Shown: one piece after another, positions 28,456 to 36,053 of the stretch | Position numbering within the stretch: position 1 is the first letter of the stretch | Layout of the letters: every line of letters begins with the position of its first letter | From: Methylorubrum suomiense | Lineage (GTDB): Bacteria > Pseudomonadota > Alphaproteobacteria > Rhizobiales > Beijerinckiaceae | Assembly (NCBI RefSeq): GCF_022179765.1 | Contig: NZ_BPRE01000008.1 | Span: 186,001 to 250,000 of the forward strand | DNA: 64,000 nucleotides | Direction: 5' to 3' | The notes under the pieces: model-generated | What the model saw: only the letters and a program-made list of their open reading frames with translations | Databases searched by the model: none | Told to the model about the DNA's origin: nothing | Translations under genes and position numbers: made by a program

Positions 28456-29385
28456 ATGGAAGAGGCCGAGAGGGCTGCATTCCTGCACGACGCCCTGGCC
28501 GGGCTGTCTCACGGTTCCAAAACGCTGCCCGGAAAATATCTCTGGGACGAGACCGGCTCGGATGTGTTCGACCGGATCTGCGCACATCCGGACTATTATC
28601 CCACAGAGCGCGAGATGACGCTCTTTCCTGTAGCCTGCGCCGAACTGGCCGGCATGGTCGGGCAGGATGTAAGCGTCGTCGAGTTCGGCGCCGGCGCGAG
28701 CCGCAAGATCCGCATCCTTCTGGACGCCCTCGATGCACCGCAGACCTACATCGCCTTGGACATTTGCGGTTCCTATCTTGATGCCGCGATTGGCCGGCTC
28801 GCGCCCGACTATCCCGCCGTGACGATGACACCGGTCAGTGCGGATTATTCGAAGCCGATCCGCCTGCCCGCGGGCTTGGTCGGTGACAACGTGCTCGGCT
28901 TCTTCGCCGGAACCAGCATCGGCAACTTCTCACCCGACGAGGCCGGCGCCTTCCTACGCCGCACCCGAGACACCCTCGGCACCAGCCGGCTTCTGGTCGG
29001 GGCCGATCCGACCCGCGATCCGGACCGGTTGAGGCGGGCTTACGGCGCGTGCGGAGGGCTGATGCCTGCTCTCCATCTCAACGTGCTGACCCGCCTGAAT
29101 CGCGAACTTGGGTCCGATTTCGACCTGGCCAATTTCGTCCACGAGGCGAGGGTGGTGGAGGCCCCCTTCCGGGTCGAGGCGCATCTCGTCGCGCGCGAAG
29201 CTGCGACCTACCGGCTCGGCGGGCGGGATATTTTCTTCCAGGCAGATGAGAGCATCCGCACGGATACGTCCCACAAATACGCTCCTGACGCATTCCAGGC
29301 GCTCGCCAGAAGCAGCGGCTGGACGCCGGAACGCCTGTGGCTCGATCCCCAGGGTGGTTTCAGCCTTCATCTGTTGCGGGGGTAA
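28456..29385 (+). CDS. EgtD-like (Methyltransf_33) histidine-type methyltransferase, divergent
   Basis: A 309-residue member of the family that includes EgtD, which trimethylates histidine in ergothioneine synthesis. Landmarks in order: KTLPGKYLWDETGSDVFD (residues 22-39), PDYYPTERE, VEFGAGASRK (AdoMet loop, 75-84), LDICGSYLD, GTSIGNFSP (152-160), LLVGADPTRDP. Two residues that bind the histidine side chain in mycobacterial EgtD (Met252 and Glu282, aligned from memory) are Ala242 and Asp270 here, while the Ser after it (Ser272) is kept. The usual FNxN is HLN. So the substrate may not be histidine. No EgtB partner is nearby. Last gene of the operon. Confidence 0.8.
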   Translation: MEEAERAAFLHDALAGLSHGSKTLPGKYLWDETGSDVFDRICAHPDYYPTEREMTLFPVACAELAGMVGQDVSVVEFGAGASRKIRILLDALDAPQTYIALDICGSYLDAAIGRLAPDYPAVTMTPVSADYSKPIRLPAGLVGDNVLGFFAGTSIGNFSPDEAGAFLRRTRDTLGTSRLLVGADPTRDPDRLRRAYGACGGLMPALHLNVLTRLNRELGSDFDLANFVHEARVVEAPFRVEAHLVAREAATYRLGGRDIFFQADESIRTDTSHKYAPDAFQALARSSGWTPERLWLDPQGGFSLHLLRG

Positions 29386-29595
29386 ACGTTCGATCGGCGA
29401 TCATCGCTTCGACTGTGGCCTTCCGGGGGGGCATCCTCGGCTGGCCAAGTTTCTGCGGGATCGGAAAGTCGGTTGTATCGTATCGTCCGAAGCGAAGGGC
29501 CGGATGCTTCGCTTCGGAGGCTTTGGACAAGCCTTCTCCGACAGAGAACGATGCTTCGAGATTGCGTTCCGTCGCCGCGTGGAGTCGGGGTCACC

Positions 29596-30084
29596 TCAGA
29601 CCGGCAGGCGTCCGTCGGGCGAGTAGCGGTCGATCGCCGAGGGCAATTCCCGTGACAGGCGCGCGAGGAGGGCGGCGCGGCTGAGGCCCGTCTGTTGGGT
29701 GAGATGGTCCAGCGTCTCGGAGCCGATGGCGCGTTCCAATTGCGTCTCATCCATGGCCCGGTTGTCGCCGTGATCGATCCAGGACTTCGCCGTCTCGCCA
29801 TGGCCGCTGCGGGTGAAGTGATCGACGAGTTCGCTCAGGCCACCGGCAATGAGGCCGCCGACACCGCCGGAGCCCAAACCGCCGAGCAACCCGTCCAGGC
29901 TCGAGGGGCGGTCGGAAACCGTCGTGGTGGAGGGCACCGTCGTCGGCGAGCGATGCACGTCGGGCGCGTGCGGCGCACCTTTGGTCTGACTGCCGAGCCA
30001 TTCGGCGATCTTGTCCCGATTCTGATAGCCGGCGACCGCCAGCAGCCCCAACAGGGCAGTCATCGACGGGTATCCCTTGCTCAT
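29596..30084 (-). CDS. YidB-like (DUF937-type) protein
   Basis: A 162-residue protein with an N-terminal hydrophobic helix (LLGLLAVAGYQNRDKIAEWLG), a Ser/Thr/Pro-rich middle, and a Gly-rich segment (LLGGLGSGGVGGLIAGGL) followed by the family's helix bundle ending AIDRYSPDGRLPV. Its start has an AAGGAG site. It is the last gene of a one-strand cluster of stress-type proteins. Function is unknown for the family. Confidence 0.75.
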   Translation of the reverse strand: MSKGYPSMTALLGLLAVAGYQNRDKIAEWLGSQTKGAPHAPDVHRSPTTVPSTTTVSDRPSSLDGLLGGLGSGGVGGLIAGGLSELVDHFTRSGHGETAKSWIDHGDNRAMDETQLERAIGSETLDHLTQQTGLSRAALLARLSRELPSAIDRYSPDGRLPV

Positions 30085-30172
30085 CGCACTCTCCTTGGGG
30101 TGTTTCGGGCCTCGCGGCCTTCGGGGAAGGACGTCCGCAACCGGTGGCGAGCTCGTGCGGCGATCGTTGCGG

Positions 30173-30556
30173 TCAGCGGGTCCGGTGTGCGAGCCAACCG
30201 GCCGAAAAGGCGAGGGCGGCGAGTCCGATCAGCGTGCCGGCACGATTGGAATCGGCGATGCGCAGCGCCCGTCGCCCGTAGAGGTCGCCGTGGCGTCCGG
30301 CCTCACGGGCGAAGCGACGCCCATCGCGCAGGAGGGCGTCCGCGCGCTCGCGCATGACGGTGGCGGCATAGCGCCCGTCATCGGCGAGATCGTCTGCCCG
30401 GTCGCGGGCGCGTCCATAGGCGAACTGCGCGCCGCCGGCGATCTGGTTCACGGCCCCGCGCACTTGGCGGACTGGGTCTCCGGTGAGGCCGCCGAGCGTC
30501 GTCTGGGCACGACCCTTGAGATGGCGGGACGCGCCGCGGAACTGGTCACGGTTCAT
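30173..30556 (-). CDS. CsbD-like protein with C-terminal membrane helix
   Basis: A 127-residue protein. The N-terminus (MNRDQFRGASRHLKGRAQTTLGGLTGDP) is CsbD-like, the middle is a long charged helix, and the C-terminus has one hydrophobic segment (GTLIGLAALAFSAGWLA) and a basic end. CsbD proteins are small, stress-induced and poorly understood. The ATG at 30556 has an ACGGAG site. It resembles the 115-residue paralogue at 31879-32226 in layout: CsbD region, amphipathic helix, tail anchor. Confidence 0.7.
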   Translation of the reverse strand: MNRDQFRGASRHLKGRAQTTLGGLTGDPVRQVRGAVNQIAGGAQFAYGRARDRADDLADDGRYAATVMRERADALLRDGRRFAREAGRHGDLYGRRALRIADSNRAGTLIGLAALAFSAGWLAHRTR

Positions 30557-30586
30557 GTCTGACTCCGTGTCGTGATGGGGAATGAG

Positions 30587-30608
30587 CGGCGGGGCCACGG
30601 CCCCGCCG
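30587..30608 (-). terminator. strong GC hairpin after the 66-residue CsbD gene
   Basis: Ten-base arms (30587-30596 and 30599-30608) form a near-perfect hairpin 15 bases past the CsbD stop. No T-tract; it may attenuate read-through or stabilise the message. Confidence 0.6.
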
Positions 30609-30622
30609 ACCCGTGAGACCGA

Positions 30623-30823
30623 TCAGCGGCCGGTGATCTTGTCGGCGACGTTCTTCACGCCGTCCTTGACTTCGCCGGTCGTCTTCTGGGCTTCGCCCTT
30701 GAGTTCCTGCGCCTTGCCTTCGGCCACGAGCTTGTCGTTGCCGGTGGCGTTGCCGATGCCCTGCTTGATGTTGCCGACGGTCTCGTTGGCGAGGCCCTTC
30801 AGCTTGTCGGTGGTGCTGCTCAT
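30623..30823 (-). CDS. CsbD family stress protein
   Basis: A canonical 66-residue CsbD protein: helix-rich, hydrophilic, with the repeated patterns DKLKGLANETVGNIKQGIG and GKAQELKGEAQKTTG. CsbD is induced by general stress in Bacillus and many other bacteria, but its action is unknown. The start follows a consensus AAGGAG. Bounded by hairpins on both sides (30864-30889 upstream, 30587-30608 downstream), so it is likely transcribed as its own unit. Confidence 0.88.
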   Translation of the reverse strand: MSSTTDKLKGLANETVGNIKQGIGNATGNDKLVAEGKAQELKGEAQKTTGEVKDGVKNVADKITGR

Positions 30824-30863
30824 CGTAGTCTCCTTCGTGTGGGTCGTGCGGGTGGGTCGTGAA

Positions 30864-30889
30864 GGCCCCCACCCCGCGAGGCGGGGGCC
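30864..30889 (-). terminator. GC hairpin after the four-helix membrane-protein gene
   Basis: Perfect 7-base arms (30864-30870 and 30883-30889) 20 bases past the stop of the upstream gene, with an alternative inner CCCCGC/GCGGGG stem. Probably its terminator. Confidence 0.6.
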
Positions 30890-30908
30890 CGGTGACGTCA
30901 GAGGGTGA

Positions 30909-31832
30909 TCAGAGGCGGCGCGCGTCGTAGGCGCTGACCAGGGTGGCGGGCTTGGGGGCGCCGAGGCGACCGCCGAGGAAGGCGGCGAGGGCTCCGAGCA
31001 CGAGCGCCAGGGCGGCGTAGAAGGCGCCCTGCGTGGCGGCCGACTTCGTCGCGACGGCAGCGTCCTGAGCTTTCTTCTTGGCCGTTGCGACCGCTTGGTC
31101 GTACTGCTTCTCGTAGTCCTGGATCTGCTGGCGAGCCTGATCGGGCGAGATGTTCTGCGCCTTGGCGAGAGCGTCGGCGGCGCGGTTCTTGGCCTGCTCC
31201 TTCTGCGACGGATCGCCGGAGAGGACCGCGCGAATTGCGGCGACCGCCGCATCGCGCGCGGCCTGCGGATCCTGGCCGGCGGATTGCTCGCGCACGGTCT
31301 GCTCGATGCCCTCGAGCGGGTTGGTGATCTTGGCCAGCGAGGGCGCCGCCGCCTGCGCGGCGGTCTGCACCGTGCCGCCGACGAGGTTGCCCGCCCCGCC
31401 CAGGGCCCCGGACACGGTGCCGAGAGCGCCGCCGAGGAGGCCGGTCGCGGCCGAGGTCAGGAGATAGAGCACGACGAGCGTCGTCACGGCCCAGGAAACG
31501 AGTCCGTGTAGGGCCGCTGCGCCCGGCAGGGGCTTGCCCGAGAGGCGCCCGGCGATGAGACCACCGGCCAGCGAAGCGACGATGCCGGAACCGACGAACC
31601 ACAATCCGGCCCCGAGCGAGACGGTCGATGCGGTCGGGTTGTCGGTCGCGTTGATGCCGACCGAGGCGAGGCCCGCGCCGACGCCGATCAGATTGACCAC
31701 GATCTGGGTCACGAGGGCCGTGACGGCGCCCGCGAAGATGGCACCCCAGGACACGGTATTGAGAAGGACCGCACGGGTATCGGCATGCGCGTCCGCCGCG
31801 AGGGGCGCGGTTGCGGGCTGGATGATGGTCAC
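30909..31832 (-). CDS. membrane protein, often labelled PhnA-like
   Basis: A 307-residue membrane protein. Hydrophobic segments lie near residues 26-60, 72-98 and 108-133 and at the C-terminus (about 270-290). Between them is a soluble region of about 130 residues that is Ala- and Gln-rich and strongly helical (repeats of QEQAKNRAADALAKAQ type). Starts at a GTG with a CGGAG site. Similar proteins in Methylobacterium carry the label PhnA-like, which says nothing about function. It belongs to the CsbD stress island, so a role in envelope stress is the best inference. Confidence 0.65.
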   Translation of the reverse strand: MTIIQPATAPLAADAHADTRAVLLNTVSWGAIFAGAVTALVTQIVVNLIGVGAGLASVGINATDNPTASTVSLGAGLWFVGSGIVASLAGGLIAGRLSGKPLPGAAALHGLVSWAVTTLVVLYLLTSAATGLLGGALGTVSGALGGAGNLVGGTVQTAAQAAAPSLAKITNPLEGIEQTVREQSAGQDPQAARDAAVAAIRAVLSGDPSQKEQAKNRAADALAKAQNISPDQARQQIQDYEKQYDQAVATAKKKAQDAAVATKSAATQGAFYAALALVLGALAAFLGGRLGAPKPATLVSAYDARRL

Positions 31833-31878
31833 ACTGTTACTCCGGGTAAAAGGTCGTTGAAGGAGGGAGAAGGGCGGC

Positions 31879-32226
31879 TCAGTCGCGGGCCGCGTTGACG
31901 AGGAGTCCGATACCGAAGCCGACGAAACCGGCGATCAGCAGAGAGGCCAGCGGGTATTCGGCGACCTGATGGCTGACCTCGCGGGTGCCGCGGCGCAGGT
32001 AGTGACCGCCGCGCTCGTAGGCGTCCTCAGCGTAATCGTAGGCGTCGTCCGCGACGTCTCGGACCGCGTCCCGAGCCTGACCGTAGAGGTTCTCGGCGGT
32101 CCCTTGCGCCTCGCGCAGGCGGCCCTCGGCCGCGTCGCTCTTCGAGCCGGTCAGGTCGCCGAAGGCACCCTGTACCTTGCCACCGATCTCTCGGGCCGCG
32201 CCCGTGATCCTGTCGGTATCGACCAT
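31879..32226 (-). CDS. CsbD family protein with tail anchor
   Basis: A 115-residue protein. It starts with a CsbD domain (VDTDRITGAAREIGGKVQGAFG), continues through an acidic amphipathic helix with Tyr repeats (DDAYDYAEDAYERGG), and ends in one membrane helix (ASLLIAGFVGFGIGLLVN). The layout resembles ElaB/YqjD-type tail-anchored stress proteins. A GAGGAG ribosome site precedes the ATG. Second of four CsbD paralogues here. Confidence 0.8.
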   Translation of the reverse strand: MVDTDRITGAAREIGGKVQGAFGDLTGSKSDAAEGRLREAQGTAENLYGQARDAVRDVADDAYDYAEDAYERGGHYLRRGTREVSHQVAEYPLASLLIAGFVGFGIGLLVNAARD

Positions 32227-32282
32227 GTGAATCTCCTCTCGTTTCTGGGGTGGTTGCGCGACGCCGCAAGGCGCCGTTTCGC

Positions 32283-32441
32283 TCAGTCGGCGCGTGGCTT
32301 AGCCGCCCCGGGTGGGGGTGCCGTGCGCTTCTGACGTTGGCCTTCGGCCTCGATCCGGCTGTCGCCGGTCAGCTTGCCGATGGCCTCCTTCACCGAGCCC
32401 TTGAGGTGCTCGCGGGAAGTACTTTTCGAAGCTTTGGACAT
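32283..32441 (-). CDS. short CsbD-like protein
   Basis: A 52-residue CsbD-like protein: STSREHLKGSVKEAIGKLTGDSRIEAEGQRQK is the family core, followed by a basic, Pro-rich tail. The ATG at 32441 lies nearest the domain; the open frame reaches 32507. An A/G-rich site lies slightly far upstream. It follows the PAS-LuxR gene by about 90 bases on the same strand. Confidence 0.65.
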   Translation of the reverse strand: MSKASKSTSREHLKGSVKEAIGKLTGDSRIEAEGQRQKRTAPPPGAAKPRAD

Positions 32442-32518
32442 GAGGCTCAGAAATCCTTGGGAGGTCTTCGCCCAGTCTGCAGATGTGGCTTCGGTGCGAT
32501 CCTTCAATGGTACGAAAA

Positions 32519-32547
32519 TACCAGTTATACGGTATTAAGTACTGGTA
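32519..32547. promoter_or_regulatory. inverted repeat at the 3' end of the PAS-LuxR gene
   Basis: Arms TACCAGT (32519-32525) and ACTGGTA (32541-32547) with a 15-base spacer that itself contains a nested ATACC/GGTAT repeat. It spans the regulator's stop codon, about 80-105 bases ahead of the CsbD start. It shares CTGGTA with a palindrome upstream of the regulator (34091-34100). Confidence 0.4.
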
Positions 32548-34007
32548 GATGGGATTGGAAAGCCGTTCTCGCGGCCCCAGACCACGGCTTCCGTGCGACG
32601 GTGGACACCGAGCTTGCGGTAGAGCGCGGCACCGTGGTTGCGCACGGTGTTGCGCGAGAGCCCGAGCTTTCGCGCGATGCCGTCGTCGTCGAGCCCGGAG
32701 CAGATCAAGTTGAGGATCTGCCGCTCGCGCACGGTCAGGTTCGGCACCGACTCGTCGCCGCCCTCGCGGCCGGGTCGGCGGAGATTCGCCAGCTTCTCGA
32801 TCAAGCCCCGGCTGAACCACGAGGTGTCGGCCATCACCGCTTCGATGGCGTCGAACAGCTCACGCTCGGTGTGCTTGCGCTCGGTGATGTCCTGCAGGAC
32901 AAGGAGGACGAAATCGGTGTCGTTGATGCTGACGCGCTCGGCGGAGATCAGACAATCGAGGTTCGCTCCCTGCTCGTGGCGCAGGCATACCTCGACCCCG
33001 AGGACGTAGCCGATGCGGGCGAGAGTACTCTCGAAGGCGATGCGCTGACTGTCGCTGACCCAGAGGTTCGCTTCGGCCAAGCTGCGTCCGACGACACCGT
33101 CCTCACCGTGCCCGAAGACGCGCGTGAAGGCCTCGTTGATGCTGGTGACCTGATGATTCTCGTCTCGTACCAGCAGCGTCGGCACCGGCGTCAGGCGGAA
33201 GGCCTTGGCAAAGCGCTCCTCGCTCTGGCGCAGAGCCGTCTCGGCTTTCCGGCGCAGCTCCAGGTCGGCGAAGGTGAAGAGCATGCAGGGCTCGTCGCCC
33301 ATCGCGATGGGTTGGCCAGCGACGATGACGAAGCGGCTGCCGCCATCCGGGAGGTCGAGGCATGCCTCCATCTGCGGGATGGTGCCGCCCTCGTTGAGCC
33401 GCGCGACGGCCAGATCGCGGTTGCGGGCATTCGCCAGAAGATCGATCTCGTAGACGCTGCGACCCAGGACAGCATCGCGGGTATGACCGGTCATCTCCAG
33501 GAAGCCGTCATTGACCTTGACGTGGCGCAGGTCCGACAGGCGCGTGATTACGGCGGGTGCCGGGTTCGCGTTGAAGGTCTTCTCGAAACGCTCCTCCGCC
33601 TCGAATTGCTCGGACACATCCTTGAGGATCAGCGCGAGGCAACTCGGCGACCCGTCGTGGTCGGTCGCGACGAGGCTCCGCAGCGAATGAATGAACTCGG
33701 TGTCCGGACGGTCGGTGCGGCGCACTTCGACCACCACATCGTGGAAGGATTCGCCCTCAACGACGCGTTCGATCGGGTAATGCTCGAGCGCGCGCTTGTT
33801 GCGGTAGCGGAGTGCGAAACGCTCGCGATAGGCGCCCACGGTCGGCCCGAGCTCATCGAGACTCTCGGCGCCGTGCATGGCGAGAGCCGCCGCGTTGGCG
33901 TAGGCGATCGTCTGGTCCGGTTCGACGAGGATGACGCCCTCGCTCAATCCGGCAATGATCTGCCTCAACTCGTGTCTGTCGACGCCCGCGGTCACCGGTC
34001 GAACCAC
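32535..34007 (-). CDS. PAS-domain LuxR-type transcriptional regulator
   Basis: A 490-residue regulator with three successive PAS-like sensor regions (about residues 12-125, 130-250, 255-375) and a C-terminal LuxR/NarL helix-turn-helix (about 424-485: LTVRERQILNLICSGL, then IARKLGLSRNTVRNHGAALYRKLG). No kinase or receiver domain, so it probably senses a ligand or redox state directly. Starts at a GTG; a perfect EcfG promoter lies 40-64 bases upstream. Heads the stress island of CsbD genes, which it may regulate. Confidence 0.82.
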   Translation of the reverse strand: MVRPVTAGVDRHELRQIIAGLSEGVILVEPDQTIAYANAAALAMHGAESLDELGPTVGAYRERFALRYRNKRALEHYPIERVVEGESFHDVVVEVRRTDRPDTEFIHSLRSLVATDHDGSPSCLALILKDVSEQFEAEERFEKTFNANPAPAVITRLSDLRHVKVNDGFLEMTGHTRDAVLGRSVYEIDLLANARNRDLAVARLNEGGTIPQMEACLDLPDGGSRFVIVAGQPIAMGDEPCMLFTFADLELRRKAETALRQSEERFAKAFRLTPVPTLLVRDENHQVTSINEAFTRVFGHGEDGVVGRSLAEANLWVSDSQRIAFESTLARIGYVLGVEVCLRHEQGANLDCLISAERVSINDTDFVLLVLQDITERKHTERELFDAIEAVMADTSWFSRGLIEKLANLRRPGREGGDESVPNLTVRERQILNLICSGLDDDGIARKLGLSRNTVRNHGAALYRKLGVHRRTEAVVWGRENGFPIPSTST

Positions 34008-34046
34008 CCTTTCGTATCACACGCCCCCTTTGAGAGGCGGTGCACA

Positions 34047-34071
34047 AACGGGTTGCGCGCTATCGGGTTCC
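34047..34071 (-). promoter_or_regulatory. perfect EcfG general-stress promoter
   Basis: On the minus strand GGAAC (34071-34067), 16 bases, CGTT (34050-34047). This matches exactly the GGAAC-N16/17-CGTT consensus of EcfG-controlled genes. Transcription would start near 34040, about 33 bases before the PAS-LuxR start codon. Confidence 0.75.
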
Positions 34072-34171
34072 GGCTCCGTTACCCGATTTTCTGGTATACC
34101 TGAACCAATGACATCATCGTGATGGACCAAGTCACGGATCGGCCCGCTCGAAACAGTCGTTCCTGCTGAGT

Positions 34172-35779
34172 TTATGCGGCAGCGTCCGACACAACGATCT
34201 GTCGTGCGTCCTGAGAAACCGGCGGGTTCTCCCCGGTATCGAGCAGTCCCTCGTTGAGCCGCCGCCTGACCTCGGTGCCCGGCATCGGCTTTCCAAAAAG
34301 ATAGCCCTGGCCGTAATCGCAGCCCTGACTGGCGAGCCAGATGACGCTCGTTTCCGTTTCGATGCCTTCCGCCGTGGTGACGAGGCCGAGGCTGGAGCCG
34401 AGCTTGATGATCGCGTCCACCAGTTTGGCGCGTTCGTCGCCTTCGGCGATGGAGTTCACGTAGGAGCGATCGATCTTCAGCTTGTCGAAGCGCAGTTCGC
34501 GCAGGTGATAGAGGCTCGAATAGCCCGTCCCGAAATCGTCGAGGGCCACCCGCACGCCGAGCGCTTGCAGCGCACTAAGGGTCGCCCTGGTCGCGGCGAG
34601 ATCCTGCACGATTGCGGTCTCGGTAATCTCCACTTCGAGACGATGGGCCGGGAAGCCGGTCTCCGTGAGAATCGCCAGAATGCGCTGGGTCAGGTCCGGA
34701 TCCTGAAATTGCTGGGGTGCGATATTGACGGCGATCTGAAGATGGCTCGGCCATGCACGGGCATCGACGCAGGCTTGGCGCAGGATCAGATAGCTCAGTT
34801 CTCCGATCAGTCCGATCTCTTCGGCGACGGGAATGAAGGTTGTCGGCATCAGCAGGCCGAGTTCGGGATGGTGCCAGCGGGCCAGCACCTCGAAGCCGGT
34901 GACGGTCTGGCTCGGCAGCTGGACGACGGGTTGATAGAACGGTTCGATCTGCCCGGTCGCGATCGCGACGCGCAGATCGACCTCCAGGCGCGCTCGGGCC
35001 TTGAGGGCCTCGTCCATCGCGTTCTCGAACACGCGATAGGTGCCGCGTCCATCGCGCTTGGCTTGCCCCATGGCCAGGTCGGCCGCCTGGATCACCGTAT
35101 CGGCATTACCGGCCGATGGTCCGGCGGCGGCGACGCCGACGGAGGCGCCGATCCGGATTTCGTGGCCGCGCCACCATACCGGGAGAGACAGGGCCTCGAT
35201 CACCGCCTGGGCGAGCTTCGCCGGATTGTCGCTCCCGGCTCGGCTTTCGACGAGGGCGGCGAACTCGTCGCTGTCGAGGCGCGCCACGGCGGCGTTGCCG
35301 GGCAGCGTCCGCACCAGCCGCTCGCCGACAGTGCACAGGATCTCGTTTCCCGCCTCGTAGCCGTACAGTTCGTTCACGGGTTTGAATCGATCGAGGTCGA
35401 TCACCAGGACCGTCAGCCGCTCGCCCGCTCCGGTCGCGCGGCGCTCGTTCAGGCGCTCGACGAACAGGCGGCGATTGGCGAGGCCCGTGAGCGGATCGTG
35501 CCGGGCGGTCTCGGCGGCCAAGGTCTCGGCGGCATCGCGCTCACGCATCGCCTTGCGCAGTCGGATGGACTTGAAGGCGTTGGCGGCAACGGCCCCGAGG
35601 CCCATGAAGAAGCCGAGCTTGAACAGGTTGCCGAGGCCGTAATCGATGATGAACCGGTCGAGGGCGACGAAGGCACCGAGCTGCACGCCCATCACCCAGA
35701 TGCAGGTGCCGAGCATCATCAAGCACAGGAGATCGTAGAGCTCTCCGCTCCCCCAACTGGCCTTCGGTTTGTCAGCCAT
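34172..35779 (-). CDS. membrane GGDEF-EAL protein with degenerate GGDEF
   Basis: A 535-residue cyclic-di-GMP protein with two N-terminal membrane segments (about residues 15-40 and 45-66), then GGDEF and EAL domains. The cyclase signature is RLDSDEF (residues 167-173) instead of RxGGDEF, so cyclase activity is doubtful. The EAL domain looks intact: EVL (297-299), NIAPQQF, EITETAI, DDFGTGYSSL, KIDRSYV, AEGIET and GYLFGKP. Net phosphodiesterase activity is the likely outcome, perhaps with GTP sensing by the first domain. Divergent from the FIST-kinase pair. Confidence 0.88.
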   Translation of the reverse strand: MADKPKASWGSGELYDLLCLMMLGTCIWVMGVQLGAFVALDRFIIDYGLGNLFKLGFFMGLGAVAANAFKSIRLRKAMRERDAAETLAAETARHDPLTGLANRRLFVERLNERRATGAGERLTVLVIDLDRFKPVNELYGYEAGNEILCTVGERLVRTLPGNAAVARLDSDEFAALVESRAGSDNPAKLAQAVIEALSLPVWWRGHEIRIGASVGVAAAGPSAGNADTVIQAADLAMGQAKRDGRGTYRVFENAMDEALKARARLEVDLRVAIATGQIEPFYQPVVQLPSQTVTGFEVLARWHHPELGLLMPTTFIPVAEEIGLIGELSYLILRQACVDARAWPSHLQIAVNIAPQQFQDPDLTQRILAILTETGFPAHRLEVEITETAIVQDLAATRATLSALQALGVRVALDDFGTGYSSLYHLRELRFDKLKIDRSYVNSIAEGDERAKLVDAIIKLGSSLGLVTTAEGIETETSVIWLASQGCDYGQGYLFGKPMPGTEVRRRLNEGLLDTGENPPVSQDARQIVVSDAAA

Positions 35780-36053
35780 GTGCCGCTCCTGCCCAACCGG
35801 ATATCAGTCGTTCAAGATCCTAAAGTGGCCTTAATCGACAACAGGCCGCACAATGTCCTCCAAACCTATGGTGAGCATCCGGTAACATGACCGCCGCCGA
35901 TTTCCGGAACGCGTGTCACAGCGAGTGTCCGCAACTGCGTCGTCTTTTGCTGCTACGCCCCATTGCGAGTATCCGGCGCCGCGCACATAGTCGAAGCTGG
36001 ACGAGCAAGGGCGGCCGGGACACCGGACAAGACCCGTTCGAGGGAGAAGCGCG

